Made by a program: the position numbers and the translations under genes
Notes under the pieces: generated by a model
Databases searched by the model: none
Told to the model about the DNA's origin: nothing
Seen by the model: the letters and a program-made list of their open reading frames with translations, nothing else
Shown here: piece by piece, positions 26,001 through 36,430 of the stretch
Layout: every line of letters begins with the position of its first letter
Position numbering within the stretch: the stretch's first letter is position 1
From: Chelydra serpentina
Taxonomy: Eukaryota > Chordata > Testudines > Chelydridae
DNA length: 64,000 nt
Direction of reading: 5' to 3'
Assembly: GCA_037349315.1 (NCBI GenBank)
Contig: JBAIAC010000059.1
Coordinates: 8,086,001 to 8,150,000 of the forward strand

Positions 26001-27574
26001 TTCATAGATTCATAGATTCTAGGGCTGGAAGGGACCTCAAGAGGTCATCGAGTCCAGCCCCCTGCCCTCATGGCAGGACCAAATACTGTCTAGACCATCC
26101 CTGATAGACATTTATCTAACCTACTCTTAAATATCTTCAGAGATGGAGATTCCACAACCTCCCTGGGCAGTTTATTCCAGTGTTTAACCACCCTGACAGT
26201 TAGGAACTTTTTCCTAATGTCCAACCTAAACCTCCCTTGCTGCAGTTTAAGCCCATTGCTTCTTGTTCTGTCCGTAGAGGCTAAGATGAACAAGTTTTCT
26301 CCCTCCTCCTTATGACACCCTTTTAGATACCTGAAGACTGCTATCATGTCCCCTCTCAGTCTTCTCTTTTCCAAACTAAACAAACCCAATTCCTTCAGCC
26401 TTCCTTCATAGGTCATGTTCTCTAGACCCTTAATCATTCTTGTTGCTCTTCTCTGGACCCTCTCCAATTTCTCCACATCTTTCTTGAAATGCGGTGCCCA
26501 GAACTGGACACAATACTCCAGTTGAGGCCTAACCAGCGCAGAGTAGAGCGGAAGAATGACTTCTCGTGTCTTGCTCACAACACACCTGTTAATGCAGCCC
26601 AGAATCAAGTTGGCTTTTTTTGCAACAGCATCACACTGTTGACTCATATTTAGCTTGTGGTCCACTATAACCCCTAGATCCCTTTCTGCCCTACTCCTTC
26701 CTAGACAGTCTCCTCCCATTCTGTATGTGTGAAACTGATTGTTCCTACCTAAGTGGAGCACTTTGGATTTCTCCTTATTAAACTTCATCCTGTTTACCTC
26801 TGACCATTTCTCCAATTTGTCCAGATCATTTTGAATTATGACCCTATCCTCCAAAGCAGTTGCAATCTCTTCCAGTTTGGTATCATCTGCAAACTTAATA
26901 AGCGTACTTGCTATGCCAATATCCAAGTTGTTGATGAAGATATTGAACAGAGCCAGTCCCAAAACAGACCCTTGCGGGACCCCACTCGTTATACCTTTCT
27001 AGCAGGATTGGGAACCATTAATAACTACTCTCTGAGTACGGTTATCCAGCCAGTTGTGCACCCACCTTATAGTAGCCCCATCTAAGTTGTATTTCCTTAG
27101 TTTATTGATAAGAATATCATGCGAGACCATATGAAATGCCTTACTAAAGTCTAGGTATACCACATCCACCGCTTCTCCCTTATCCACAAGACTTGTTATC
27201 CTATCAAAGAAAGCTATCAGATTGGTTTGACATGATTTGTTCTTTACAAATCCATGCTGGTTATTCCCTATCACCTTACCACCTTCCAAGTGTTTGCAGA
27301 TGATTTCCTTAATTACTTGCGCCATTATTTTCCCTGGCACAGAAGTTAAACTAACTGGTCTGTAGTTTCCTGGGTTGTTTTTATTTCCCTTTTTATAGAT
27401 GGGCACTATATTTGCCCTTTTCCAGTCTTCTGGAATCTCTCCTGTCTCCCATGATTTACCAAAGATAATAGCTAGAGGCTCAGATACCTCCTCTATTAGC
27501 TCCTTGAGTATTCTAGGATGCATTTCATTAGGTCCTAGTGACTTGCAGGCATCTAACTTATCTAAGTGATTTTC
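26001..27574 (-). mobile_element. Young 5'-truncated CR1 LINE
   Basis: A 1.57-kb minus-strand CR1 with a well-preserved reverse transcriptase and a complete 3' UTR. On the plus strand the 3' end appears as tcatagattcatagattcta at 26002-26021, the direct-repeat tail of CR1. The 5' end is truncated just before the reverse transcriptase domain. It sits inside the LTR of 25216-27927, so it is younger than that LTR. Confidence 0.92.
26090..27523 (-). pseudogene. CR1 ORF2 reverse transcriptase, single stop
   Basis: This is the RNA-dependent DNA polymerase of a CR1 LINE, which primes on nicked chromosomal DNA. Reading leftwards from 27523: GEIPEDWKRANIVPIYKKG, then YRPVSLTSVPGK, then VDVVYLDFSKAFHMVSHD (palm block A), then SGVPQGSVLG at about 26990-26960, then KFADDTKLEE (catalytic box, FADD) near 26900. 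The C-terminus holds QLEYCVQFWAPHFKKDVEKLE and SLEKRRLRGDM. The two open pieces (27523-26999 and 26962-26090) are in the same frame. The only interruption I can see is one TAG codon at 26999-27001, where the family normally has a tryptophan near SQS(W)K. The N-terminal endonuclease is absent by truncation, so the copy is dead. Confidence 0.9.
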
Positions 27575-27652
27575 CTCAATGGGCCATCCAGCCGGTTATC
27601 AGAGCTGACACCAACTTGTCTGGGGTTTCACCCAGAAGCATAGCATAAGTTT

Positions 27653-27728
27653 TCCTGCTTTGAGCAGGGGGTTGGACTAGATGACCTCCTGAGGTCCCTT
27701 CCAACCCTGAGATTCTATGATTCTATGA
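27653..27728 (+). mobile_element. Minimal CR1 3' tail insertion
   Basis: About 76 bp of plus-strand CR1 3' UTR: gggggttggactagatgacc, ending in two attctatg units. LTR sequence resumes on both sides (…gcataagttt before, gaaatacagaca after). It is a second, independent and extremely 5'-truncated CR1 insertion in the same LTR, in the opposite orientation to the larger one. Confidence 0.85.
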
Positions 27729-27927
27729 AATACAGACAGTAATGAGCCAATATTCATAACTTCAACTACAAAAACAATACACACCTACAGACAGCATAAT
27801 CACAACCAGAAAACCACCTTGTCTTAGACACCTTACACTACAACTTTTGTACAATATTTGCTGCAAATTTATAACACTGGTTGCAACAATGATCTATACA
27901 GTTACAGATTATGTCAATAACGTCACA

Positions 27928-28308
27928 ACCTTTATTTCTGTCTTTCATAAACAACACATACCCTTCAATACCTGTATTCCAGTCATGACTACTATTCCAC
28001 CATGTTTCTGTTATCCCTATAATATCTGGTTTCACTTCCTGCACCAGTAGCTCTAGTTCCTCCATTTTGTTACCTAGGCTCCTCGCATTGGTGTACAAAC
28101 ATCTTAATTTTTGCTGTTTGGCCTTGCTCACATTCTTTACCCGATTAGGCACGGACATTCTACCGCCAGTATCACCTATTAGACTGGTATCTACACTACC
28201 CTTCAGCCTTATGTCCATTTTCCTACCCATGGCTGTATCCTTTCTTACTTCGTTTTCTTCCCTCTCAGTGTTAAAATCCGGCGTGGAGATTACCTGGACA
28301 TCTCCCAA
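27928..28308 (-). pseudogene. CR1 ORF2 N-terminus (AP endonuclease start)
   Basis: Starting at 28308 the frame reads MGDVQVISTPDFN and then LRCLYTNARSLGNKMEELE, PDIIGITETWW and EGYVLFMKDR. NARSL and TETWW are the first landmarks of the APE-type endonuclease that nicks the target site in non-LTR retrotransposons; the E of TETWW is the metal-binding glutamate. The frame is cut by the LTR insertion at 27927; the codons after that (to 27838) are LTR sequence read through. The missing continuation lies at 25215-25101. Confidence 0.85.
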
Positions 28309-28325
28309 CCATCTCCCCCAAATTC

Positions 28326-29487
28326 CTAGTTTAAAGCTCTCTCAATCAGTTGTGCCAGCCTCCATCCTAGAAGTCTATTTCCTTCCCTACTCAGATAAAG
28401 TGCATCCCGAGAGAACAGTTCTCTGTCCATGAATGCCTCCCACTGGCCATACATCCCAAAGCCCTCCTTATAGCACCACTCCCTGAGCCATCTATTGATC
28501 ATCATAATCTTGTCACACCTTTGTTGCCCTTCTCTAGGAACAGGCAGAATCCCACTAAAGATCATCTGGGCCTCAATTTCCTTAAGCGTCCTCCCCAGCC
28601 TGGCATAGTCTCCCTTGATTCGTTCCAGTGAGAATCCAGCTGTATCATTTGTTCCCGCATGAAGGACAATCAGTGGATTCTTTCCCACTCCTGTTAGGAT
28701 GCTCTTCAGCCTCAGGTCAACATCCCGTATCTTAGCACCCGGTAGACAGCACACCCTTCTGTTCTCTGGATCAGCTCTGGTTACAGGCCTGTCTATTCTT
28801 CTCAGTAAGGAGTCCCCAATCATGTAGACCTGCCTTTTCCTGGTGATGGTGCGATTCTCTGGTCTATCTCCTGTTCCCTCTGGCTGCAAGTCCTCTCAAT
28901 TCCTATTCTCCCTTGCAATTCTTTTCAACCCATCCTGTATCCTCCTGGGACTCATATTTGGTGTTATCATCTCCATTGACTCTTCTCCTTTTCCTATAGG
29001 ACTAGCTGCTCTTCTCTTCTTCCTTGCTCTCCCACCTTCAGTGACCACCTGCTGTTCCCCCTTCATTTTCCAACTCCGCAAACCTGTTCCTGAGCTCTAT
29101 TTCTCCTTCGCTAGCCTGTCTTTTCCTCTGCCTGGTTCTCTTAGTCACATGCTTCCACTGTCCATTTTCTTCACCCAGCAGTCTCCCCTCAGCATTCTTT
29201 GGTCCTGCTTCCATCTGCAAGTCTGAGCTTTTCCCTTCAGCCTCCTCGTGTCTTTGCTCCGTCATCTGCTCGAGCCCACTTCTAAACTAGACCAGAGTTT
29301 CCGCCTGTATCTCCAATCCTCGGATCTTTTCCTCCATCAGCTCTATCAGGCGGCACTTCATGCAGATAAAACTCTTTTCAGGTAGCCCCTCCAGGATCAT
29401 GTACATACCGCAGCTTCCACATCCAGTCATCTTCAATGTGTCCTCCACTGCTTGGGTCACTACCACTGCTGCCTCTATATCTGTCAT
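28326..29487 (-). pseudogene. CR1 ORF1 (zinc-binding, coiled coil, SGNH esterase)
   Basis: CR1 ORF1 encodes an RNA-binding protein with an esterase-like domain. Residues 1-66 (29487-29287) contain a Cys pair CGSCGMY and CMKC, a probable zinc-binding site, followed by a short coiled coil (LIELMEEKIRGLEIQ). A basic linker (KRTRQRKRQ; RARKKRRAA) follows. The C-terminal 187 codons (28889-28326) carry an SGNH/GDSL hydrolase fold: GDSLLRR with the nucleophile serine, HAGTND with the asparagine/aspartate block, and a C-terminal YLSREGNRLLG where a catalytic histidine is expected but not seen. In-frame stops lie at 29287 and 28896, and there is one frameshift near 29060, so it is a lightly damaged pseudogene. 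Confidence 0.85.
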
Positions 29488-29704
29488 AGCCTTCTCACCT
29501 ACGACCAGTTAGTCTGGGAAACACAAACCAAACCAACACACCACCACCCACAGCAAAACAAACCCCCAACAACTACTACAACACAAACTCCCTTTTCAAA
29601 CTCCCCTGTTTACAGCTCTGTTTGCTGGCTCCTGTGCCGCTGCAGCTGTCTGTCTTTGCAGTCTGGTTCTAGTTGCAACTCTGCTGCTACATTTTCCAAA
29701 CACT

Positions 29705-30557
29705 GTTTTTTTCATTTGCCAAAATCCGAGTCTGAACCATCTGTTTTGTTTGATGATATGCAGCCTTCCTAGCAGCTGAATCCTTGTCTGCTACGTAGGC
29801 TCAATGGGTAGCATACAGTGAGTTCAAGAGAGGTCATATTTCAGGGTCATTCTCATCAAACCAGTCCTGATATTTCCTTTTAACAAAGCCAAGAACTTCA
29901 GCAGCCATATTATATGTCATGTCCCAAAAATGTTTCCAGGATGACTCAACATTCACCAAGGCTTTTATAACTCAGGGAAATGCTTCCATGATTTTCTGGT
30001 GAAATTCAGACTGTCACAGTTTTCCAGGCTTGAAATATTGATTTTCTTCACCGGCTTGAGACAGTCAGAGTTGCTTGAGAACAATGCAGAGGGACATTTG
30101 ACTTCTCACTAGGTCTACGGTATGACCAGCAGTCACATCTCTCATGATGAGAATGAGCCTGACATTGTGGAGATCTCTTTGCCATACAATAAGGTAACTG
30201 ATTATATGCCAGTGCTGTAAATGAGGGTTCATCCAAGGTGTCTTATGCTTGTAGGCCTGTTGAAACACTATGGTGGTGATAACTACGTTGAACTCCGCAC
30301 ATTTAGAAAGCTGTTAGAGGTTGCATTACCATCTCCACGATGACCTATCACATTGTCCCATGATGCATAGTCACAACCAACCCTGGCAGCTCATCATTAC
30401 GTGGAACTGACCCGACAGTGCTATCAAACATTTGATAGAAATCCTTCTTATCCTTGTCTGGATAGATCATGGTGAGTTCATATGCACTGATAACAGAAAC
30501 ATAATGACCTTTAGCAAGGTCGATGCAAAGGGGCATCAAATCTGGGGCTTTTTTCAC
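29705..30557 (-). pseudogene. RTE-like LINE endonuclease half
   Basis: This is the upstream half of the LINE whose reverse transcriptase is at 22985-23933. Reading leftwards: VISAYELTMIYPDKDKKDF and DSTVGSVPRNDELPGLVV (30500-30360), then KTPWMNPHLQHWHIISYL with DLHNVR (30250-30150). Then come DWFDENDPEI and DKDSAARKAAYH (29880-29760). In intact relatives these blocks form the APE-type endonuclease (ISAYAPT, WMHP..HWHLIDY) and the linker to the reverse transcriptase. Several stops and frameshifts break it. The 5' end is truncated at about 30557 next to a plus-strand A-run. Confidence 0.75.
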
Positions 30558-30586
30558 TAAAAAAAAAAAGTGTTTTTACACATAAG

Positions 30587-30650
30587 GGTTGGATTTTTTT
30601 CAAAAGGACCCAGCTGAGTTAGGTGCCCAACTCCTATGAAAATCCCAACC
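30587..30650. repeat. Short palindromic MITE-like element
   Basis: ggttggatttt at the left is matched by aaaatcccaacc at the right with one bulge. The total is 64 bp, with gttaggtgcccaactcctat in the centre. It resembles 44988-45098 in its centre (aggtgcctat). Confidence 0.5.
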
Positions 30651-30759
30651 AAGATTCTTATTCTAAACGCCCATGCTCTTGAAATTTGAGTCATTGTAGC
30701 AATTCTCCTTATGCTGTGCATGTTCCAGCACCTCAATTAGCCTAAACTACCATGGTACC

Positions 30760-30778
30760 AGAGAGAGAGAGAGAGAGG
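30760..30778. repeat. (GA)n microsatellite
   Basis: Nine uninterrupted GA units. Confidence 0.85.
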
Positions 30779-30954
30779 CAATCTCTGCGGTATCAAGGAT
30801 GCAAACCATTTAAGGCAGTCTCTGGTATTGCACCTAAAAATGAAGTGAAAGTTAGTGCAAATGATGGTACACAGGTGTCATGTGCTCCCTTCAGGAAAGA
30901 GCACTTAAACGGTCAGTTGCATTCTGCAATTGAGATAGGTGTGGTAATATCTTC

Positions 30955-31500
30955 TCCTGGACCAACTTCTGTTACTGGAAGGTATAAGCTTTCAAGCTAC
31001 ACAGAGTTCTTCTTCAGGTTTGGGGAAGGAAGCAGAGTGTCTGAGCTCACTACAAATTAGGACAGATTGTTGAACAGAAGGGGTAATGCATGTGGGAGGT
31101 CACTTGAAATGGTCAACTGGGGGTCAGACTTATGCATAAAGGTTTTGAAGTGCACAGTGAAGGGTAGCAGGCAGTAAAGGTGTGTTACAAATTGTAATGA
31201 GCCATAAAACCAATGTCCCTGTTAAGTCCACGGTTTCTGGTGTCTAGCATAGTTATGAATTTAAGTTTCCAGGCTTATCTTTTGAAGGTGTTGTGCAGTT
31301 TCCTTTGAAGACAAGTATTGAAAGATCAGATAGGGAATGAAAGCTTTCTGAAAAGCCTTCACCCACAGGTGATATGGTGTTTTTGTCTTTTATCATTTTT
31401 CTGTGAGAGTTCATTCGAGAGTATAGTGATTGCATGGTTTCAGCCATATAGTTATGATTGGGGCTTTTGATGCACTGGATAAGGTACCCCACGTGTTAGC
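30955..31500 (-). mobile_element. Penelope-like element 3' end with GIY-YIG remnant
   Basis: The minus-strand frame 31492-31253 reads GYLIQCIKSPNHNYMAET, SRMNSHRKMI and VGEGFSESFHSLSDLSILV. Related elements have YLIQC, then CP, then YIGET and RMNSHR, which is the GIY-YIG nuclease fold of Penelope-like retroelements. Here the CP cysteine and the G of YIG are substituted. After a frameshift the C-terminal GLNRDIGFMAHYNL can be read near 31215. Downstream (about 31050-30955) follows the 3' untranslated part, with cctgaagaagaactctgtgt and gcttgaaagcttataccttc. Confidence 0.7.
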
Positions 31501-34500
31501 ATAAGCATGTTGCAGCTTGCTGAATTTTCTGAGGGGAGCCTGGAGGGATGATAAAACCTGTTGATCAAATGCCAATTTTCATGCTAAAAAAAAATGGTGA
31601 ACACAAAACACTGACTTTTTTTTTTTTTTTGAAGTGCACAACTTTTCTGCTCAGAAAACAGACCTATTTTCACTCAGAAGCAAGTCTGGTTTTGCTTAAA
31701 ATGAATAAAACTTACTTATCTTAAAACAAAAAACCCCACTCCCTACAAAAAGATAGAGGGACCAAAATGACACAGAATAAATTAAGATATTTTCCTGATA
31801 AATTCCATGAAACGAAAATATTCACATTTTGTACAACTCTGAGCTCCCACTGTACCTGCTTCTACTTCCTGCCCTGACATTAGTTCCCTTTCTGCTCTTG
31901 ACTAGGGGTCACTTTACGTCTTTGGCTAAGTTTTCCTCTCTGCAAAAGAGAGAAATATAATAGATGTCTGCTTAATCTCACAGGGGAGTTGTATGAATTC
32001 ATTTGTTAGTGTTTGAAATGCAGTTAGAAATTGTAAAGCACAATGGAAGTGCTAAGTACCATTCTTCATTTCCTTGTGCTGAATATGCAACAGAGATCTG
32101 CAGTGCAGTTGGCAGAAGAGAAATGTGAATGCCCATTGGTTTACAAATACTGCATTACACAAGACATATCTGACACTTTGTATATTTTATGAACTTCTTT
32201 ACTTCATCTACTTGACATTCATAATGGCTCTTGGTTCCAAAGAGTCTGCAACAGCTAGTCTTAAAGTCTGATGAGATGTTTTCAGCTTGCAACAGTTTTT
32301 AAATTGTCCTCAATTTGGCAACTATCTCATTCCTTACCTGGAGACTCAGCGGGAACATTTAGATATAAATTCCTTTGATACTCTTTACAAGTTTTTAATC
32401 TTCCTTGCTGTTCAAATTAATTACAATGACTAAATTAAAGATTTTACTGGCTCCTACCCCCTCCTTTGAAACAGAAAGCTACTCCAAAATACACTTATAC
32501 TGGATTTCATAAACCCCGACTCCTGCATGAAGCTAAAGTTGAGGGAGTTAATGAAGCAAAATTAATATTTCACTTCAAATTTCTCTTCCCAGTGAATGTA
32601 ATGATCCCTTTTTAGTGAGACATATTTTATTCTAATAACAAGACATGCTTTACCCTGATAATTATGTAGAGTAACAAGATAAAATATACTATAAATGCCA
32701 GGAATAACCCCTGGACTCAGAGCTGTACAAGGAAGACACCCTCCAAAGAGGCACTATGATCTATGGGGACACCCCCGCACCGGCCTATAGCCAATGGAAG
32801 GGAGGATCCAGCCAGAGACTATATCAGCAGCAGCTGTAGAAATCAGTTCAAGCAGTGATAAATGGAAATTGATGACGACATCCGACTGCTTTCTGCAGTT
32901 TTCACTCTAAACATTTTCTCTCTTATGCTGATTGGCTATTTGCTCCAACCTTTCCCACCTCCTCCCTTCCTTTGTTTTTCCATCTTGCTAATCCCCTCCT
33001 AACATTAACCCCAGTGAAAGGATTTAAACCAAACCAAACAAACTAGGACACTAACATGATGTTTGCTGGCACTGCCATTGCATTGTTTACTCTACTTCTA
33101 TGTTATATCCTTTTCCCCTGCCTAAAATATGTCTTGTCTATTTAGATTGTAAGATCTTCAGGGCAAGAACTGTCTCTCATAATGTGTTTACACAGTGCTT
33201 AGCTATTTTTGATGGGTTCTTAGGCATTACAGAAATATAGAATTGGCCATCTGTGAACTACAGTATTTAAATCTGTTCACTCAATTTTGCAAACACATTT
33301 TTTTGATTGTGGCAAGGGTTGGTACAAAACTTTCCTTTCACAGTTTCCTGACAATGCCAAGATGCAACTCCTGTAGTTTCAGCTGCCATTACAAATGTCA
33401 AACTCTGTCCAGGCCAAATTCTAAATGTCTTGTCAAAGTCCACAAACCTTTTAGCAAAGGTGAAGATGGGTCAAAATGGTTTGATCATTTTGTTAGTGTT
33501 GACATTCAAGGTTTTTGTAGAGGCCCATCTCTAACCAAGCCAGTGTTTGCACACCTCCATTTAAAGCATATGTGTAATGCCTAGAACAGAATGTGCTATA
33601 ACCTGGGTTAATCTGTTAATACGGACGCGTATTTGATTATGTCACTACTGTTTCACTGATTTTTTTTAAATGAGCAAATTAAAGCTGTGTCCCTCATTTC
33701 TTCTATTTATGTTAAGAACTTCCAATATTCAAATCATAGTAAACTGGGACAGAGAAAGGAAAACATCTCTAGTGTAGCCAAATACTACAGTGCTGAAGGA
33801 CTGCTTTTGACACTAATCACGTAGTATTTTTCATAATGCTTTCTTCTTTAAAAAGCCTAATTGTGAACTCCTACCTGTATAAATCAGGAGTAGCTGCTGA
33901 CTTCAACTATGCTACACTAATGGTAAACCAATGAGAGATCTGAAGCAGTCTCTTAGTTTGTGATGCTAAGGACTTGAGCCAGATCCCACTGAAGTCAGTC
34001 AAAAGATTCCCATTGATTATAATGGGTTTTGAATCTATTAAAAAAAAAAAAGGTGAGAACATGTTTCTTATATTTAGAGCATCTTCTTGATAAATATACA
34101 GAATGCCAAGAAAGAAATATTCCACAATTCTCATTTCATATATCCCTTGATCACCAGGGGAAATTATAGTCTGACACGTTTCATTGCTTATCACTAATAC
34201 CATAAATACTGGTGTATTTATAGGATATGAAAACCCTGCAAGTAACCAAGGCCATCATTCAAATTCCTGTCACTGCTTAAAAAAAAAGTGAGACTCAGCA
34301 GTGTACTGGGCAATTTGGTGTTGCTCAAAAAGCCATAAATACCTAGAGGGATTCTCATGATTCAGGCATTCCAGAAACAGAAATACATTTCTAACATATT
34401 TATTATCATTTTGTTTTTGCTCTAAACTTACCCCCAAGGTTACGGCGAGTGCAACAGATGCAGCTTCCTTTACACTGCAGGACTCTGGCACACCGTTTCC

Positions 34501-34877
34501 TTCACTCTACCAGAAGTACTCAGATTTTACTCTTAATGACAAGTCCCAGTTGCTAACCCCTGTAATTTATTAATAACACAGCTGTAGTTTCTGCAGTGTC
34601 ATGAGATGCTAGTAATTAGTCTATCCATTTTTGTGGGAAGAAAATGTACTGTAGGGCAATGCTTGTTTCCTCTTGAAGATTGTGTATGTGCCTGGGGTGT
34701 AGCTAATTAGCTGGGTCCAAATTATAATTTTAAATCCAGACTTCACATTTTAGGACAAGGGCTGATTTCTTCTGACAGCAACTTCCACAACAAATGCTCG
34801 ATGTGGCTACAACCTTCCCTGCTGAACTCAGGGCAGATCTCTAGTTCCACAGCTCAATGTCAGGTGCTTTGACTTTC
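31501..34877. other. Non-coding stretch with one old repeat tail
   Basis: No gene is supported. An A/T-rich segment at about 31560-31840 resembles the low-complexity palindromic family described at 48985. At 33130-33240 there is an old repeat tail (attgtaagatcttcagggca, then cacagtgcttagc), like that near 715 and 57.9 kb. The frames at 33243-33584 (plus) and 33907-34203 (minus) have no recognisable similarity. Confidence 0.4.
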
Positions 34878-35520
34878 TAAGACCTGGTCTATACTATGAA
34901 GTTAGGTTGATATAAATGTCCTTGCATTGCCTTATTAGTGCATGTGTCTACACTCAGATTTGTCTCGGGCCAAAGTAAGTGCCTGGTTATGGTGATGCAG
35001 TAAAATCATCTCCCCAAATGGCGTTGAGCCATGGTCGACTTACTGAGGTTGAATCAGTGCAAGTGTAGATACTGAGTGACATACATCAACCCTCCAGCAA
35101 CTGTCACATCATGCCCCAATCCCTGAGACAGTGCCCATGCTGTTCACAGTCGTAAACTCTACTGCCCAGGGGCCACACACACACACACACACTTACCCTC
35201 AAGGTGAGATATCAGCAAAAATCACCACTGCCTGGAGAAAATATAGTGCCAATATTCAGTGCTGTTGTTCTGTACTTGTACCCAGGGAATAGGGACTGAA
35301 ATTTTATTGTTTTATGCAACCAAAATTCTTTCCCTCCCTCCACTTGCCCCATACTGAACATGGCTTGAGGCTGGAGCGAGGTGCTGTGGAGAAGTATTGC
35401 AAAGCTGAAGTGCCAATAAGCAAGTCTTATTAAAAGATCTGATGGGAATAAGAGAAGGGAGTTTTTAAACTTATTTTCCCTTTCTGTTGTGACTGTAAAT
35501 CTAGTGAAATCCAATGACAC

Positions 35521-35981
35521 GTGTCTGTTCTTATCAGTAGCTGCTGCCTTGGCAGTGTTGGAGGGCGCCTGACCCTGAGGAGGAGAAGAAAGAGGACTAG
35601 GGAGAGCAAGTTCAGTGAGATCCTGCATGCCAGTGTGCATTGGTCCACGAACAAAGGGCCTGGAGGGCCCACATGGCAGATGGCCTGGAGAGGACAGAGC
35701 AGATGGGAGAAAGACCCAGGAATCCCGGCAGGAAGAGGAGAGAGTGATACATAGTAGGGCTTCTTAGGCAGCAAACACAAATGCTGCTGACCCTGATTGA
35801 CCTAGAGGTCCAACAGTTACAGACTTGCCACCCTTCGGAGGACTCCATGACAGAAGCTCCCTACACCCCCAATATTCCACAGGGCATCACCCCTACCACT
35901 CCATACTGGAGTGACAATAAGGAGGACAACCAGAGCTTCACATATGATGACCTCTGGCAACCACAGTTGGCGTATGTGTAG
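35521..35981 (+). pseudogene. Harbinger Myb/SANT-like accessory protein remnant
   Basis: Harbinger transposons need a second, DNA-binding protein alongside the transposase. The plus strand encodes its C-terminal part in two open pieces. The first contains RRRRKRTRESKFSEILHAS (about 35575-35640), matching the basic (R/K)RRTRDxMFSEI-type motif common in these proteins. The second (35781-35981) begins MLLTLIDLEVQQLQ, the leucine-rich stretch that normally follows, and ends with a proline/threonine-rich tail. The N-terminal trihelix DNA-binding domain is not recognisable upstream. The pieces are in different frames with a stop between them, so this is a pseudogene. Confidence 0.65.
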
Positions 35982-36284
35982 CCAAAAAGAACTGCATTTG
36001 TGCACTCATGTGGACAGAAATTATTGATGCCTTTCCAATTTTAAAGTTCCATTCAGTTAATTTATGTTAAAAGTCTGCATTGGATTGCCTTTTTTATTTT
36101 GCACATTGTTCTTCTGCACCCTTTTTGCCACTGAATAAATTTCTGTTTTTTTTAAATAAATTATCTTTATTAGTTCACAATACATATTGCAGAATGCATA
36201 GAGGTATTCAAAGCATCCACTGCTGGCAAATGTACACCACCACAGAACTCATACGTTCCAGAAAACTCCCAGTCATATGAATAA

Positions 36285-36430
36285 ACATAAAGCAAGCATT
36301 GCATAACTTACAGCTTCAGTAAGACACACAGCCTGATGTTAACAAATGCACAGCAAGTGCCACATAATTGATAGCTTCAGTAAAACCACAGTAATATTTA
36401 TAAATGTTCAGCAAACACTACACAATTCCT
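36285..36430. repeat. Imperfect tandem repeat in Harbinger 3' region
   Basis: Two to three imperfect copies of a roughly 65-bp unit, each containing gcttcagtaa(a/g)ac and a gcaa(g/a)(t/c)...cataa motif. It lies just downstream of the transposase stop, next to a minus-strand aataaa signal near 36155. Confidence 0.5.

Larger units (their letters stand above)
25216..27927 (-). mobile_element. LTR interrupted by two CR1 insertions
   Basis: The outer ends are tgtaacg (25216) and cgtcaca (27927), flanked by perfect 5-bp duplications acctt at 25211-25215 and 27928-27932. LTR sequence proper is 25216-26000, about 27575-27652 and 27729-27927, roughly 1.06 kb in total. On the minus strand there is a TATA-like ctataaaagg near 25845 and an aataaacc polyadenylation signal near 25605, so the LTR points left. 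The two CR1 copies inside are later events. It is inserted in the endonuclease region of an older CR1. Confidence 0.9.
27928..29700 (-). mobile_element. CR1 LINE 5' half (5' UTR, ORF1, start of ORF2)
   Basis: Reading leftwards there is a C/A-rich 5' UTR (about 29700-29490), ORF1 (29487-28326) and the beginning of ORF2 (28308-27928), where the LTR of 25216-27927 interrupts it. ORF2 resumes briefly at 25215-25101. CR1 copies that keep ORF1 and the 5' UTR are unusual because most are 5'-truncated. This one has lost its 3' half instead. It is inserted in, or joined to, the RTE-like LINE found on both sides. Confidence 0.85.

Noticed and set aside
35212..35848. Minus-strand frames of 116-142 codons
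   Set aside because: They are antisense to the Myb-like Harbinger remnant and have no similarity of their own.
36285..36430. CRISPR-like array
   Set aside because: Only two or three imperfect units, no constant repeat/unique spacer pattern, vertebrate context.
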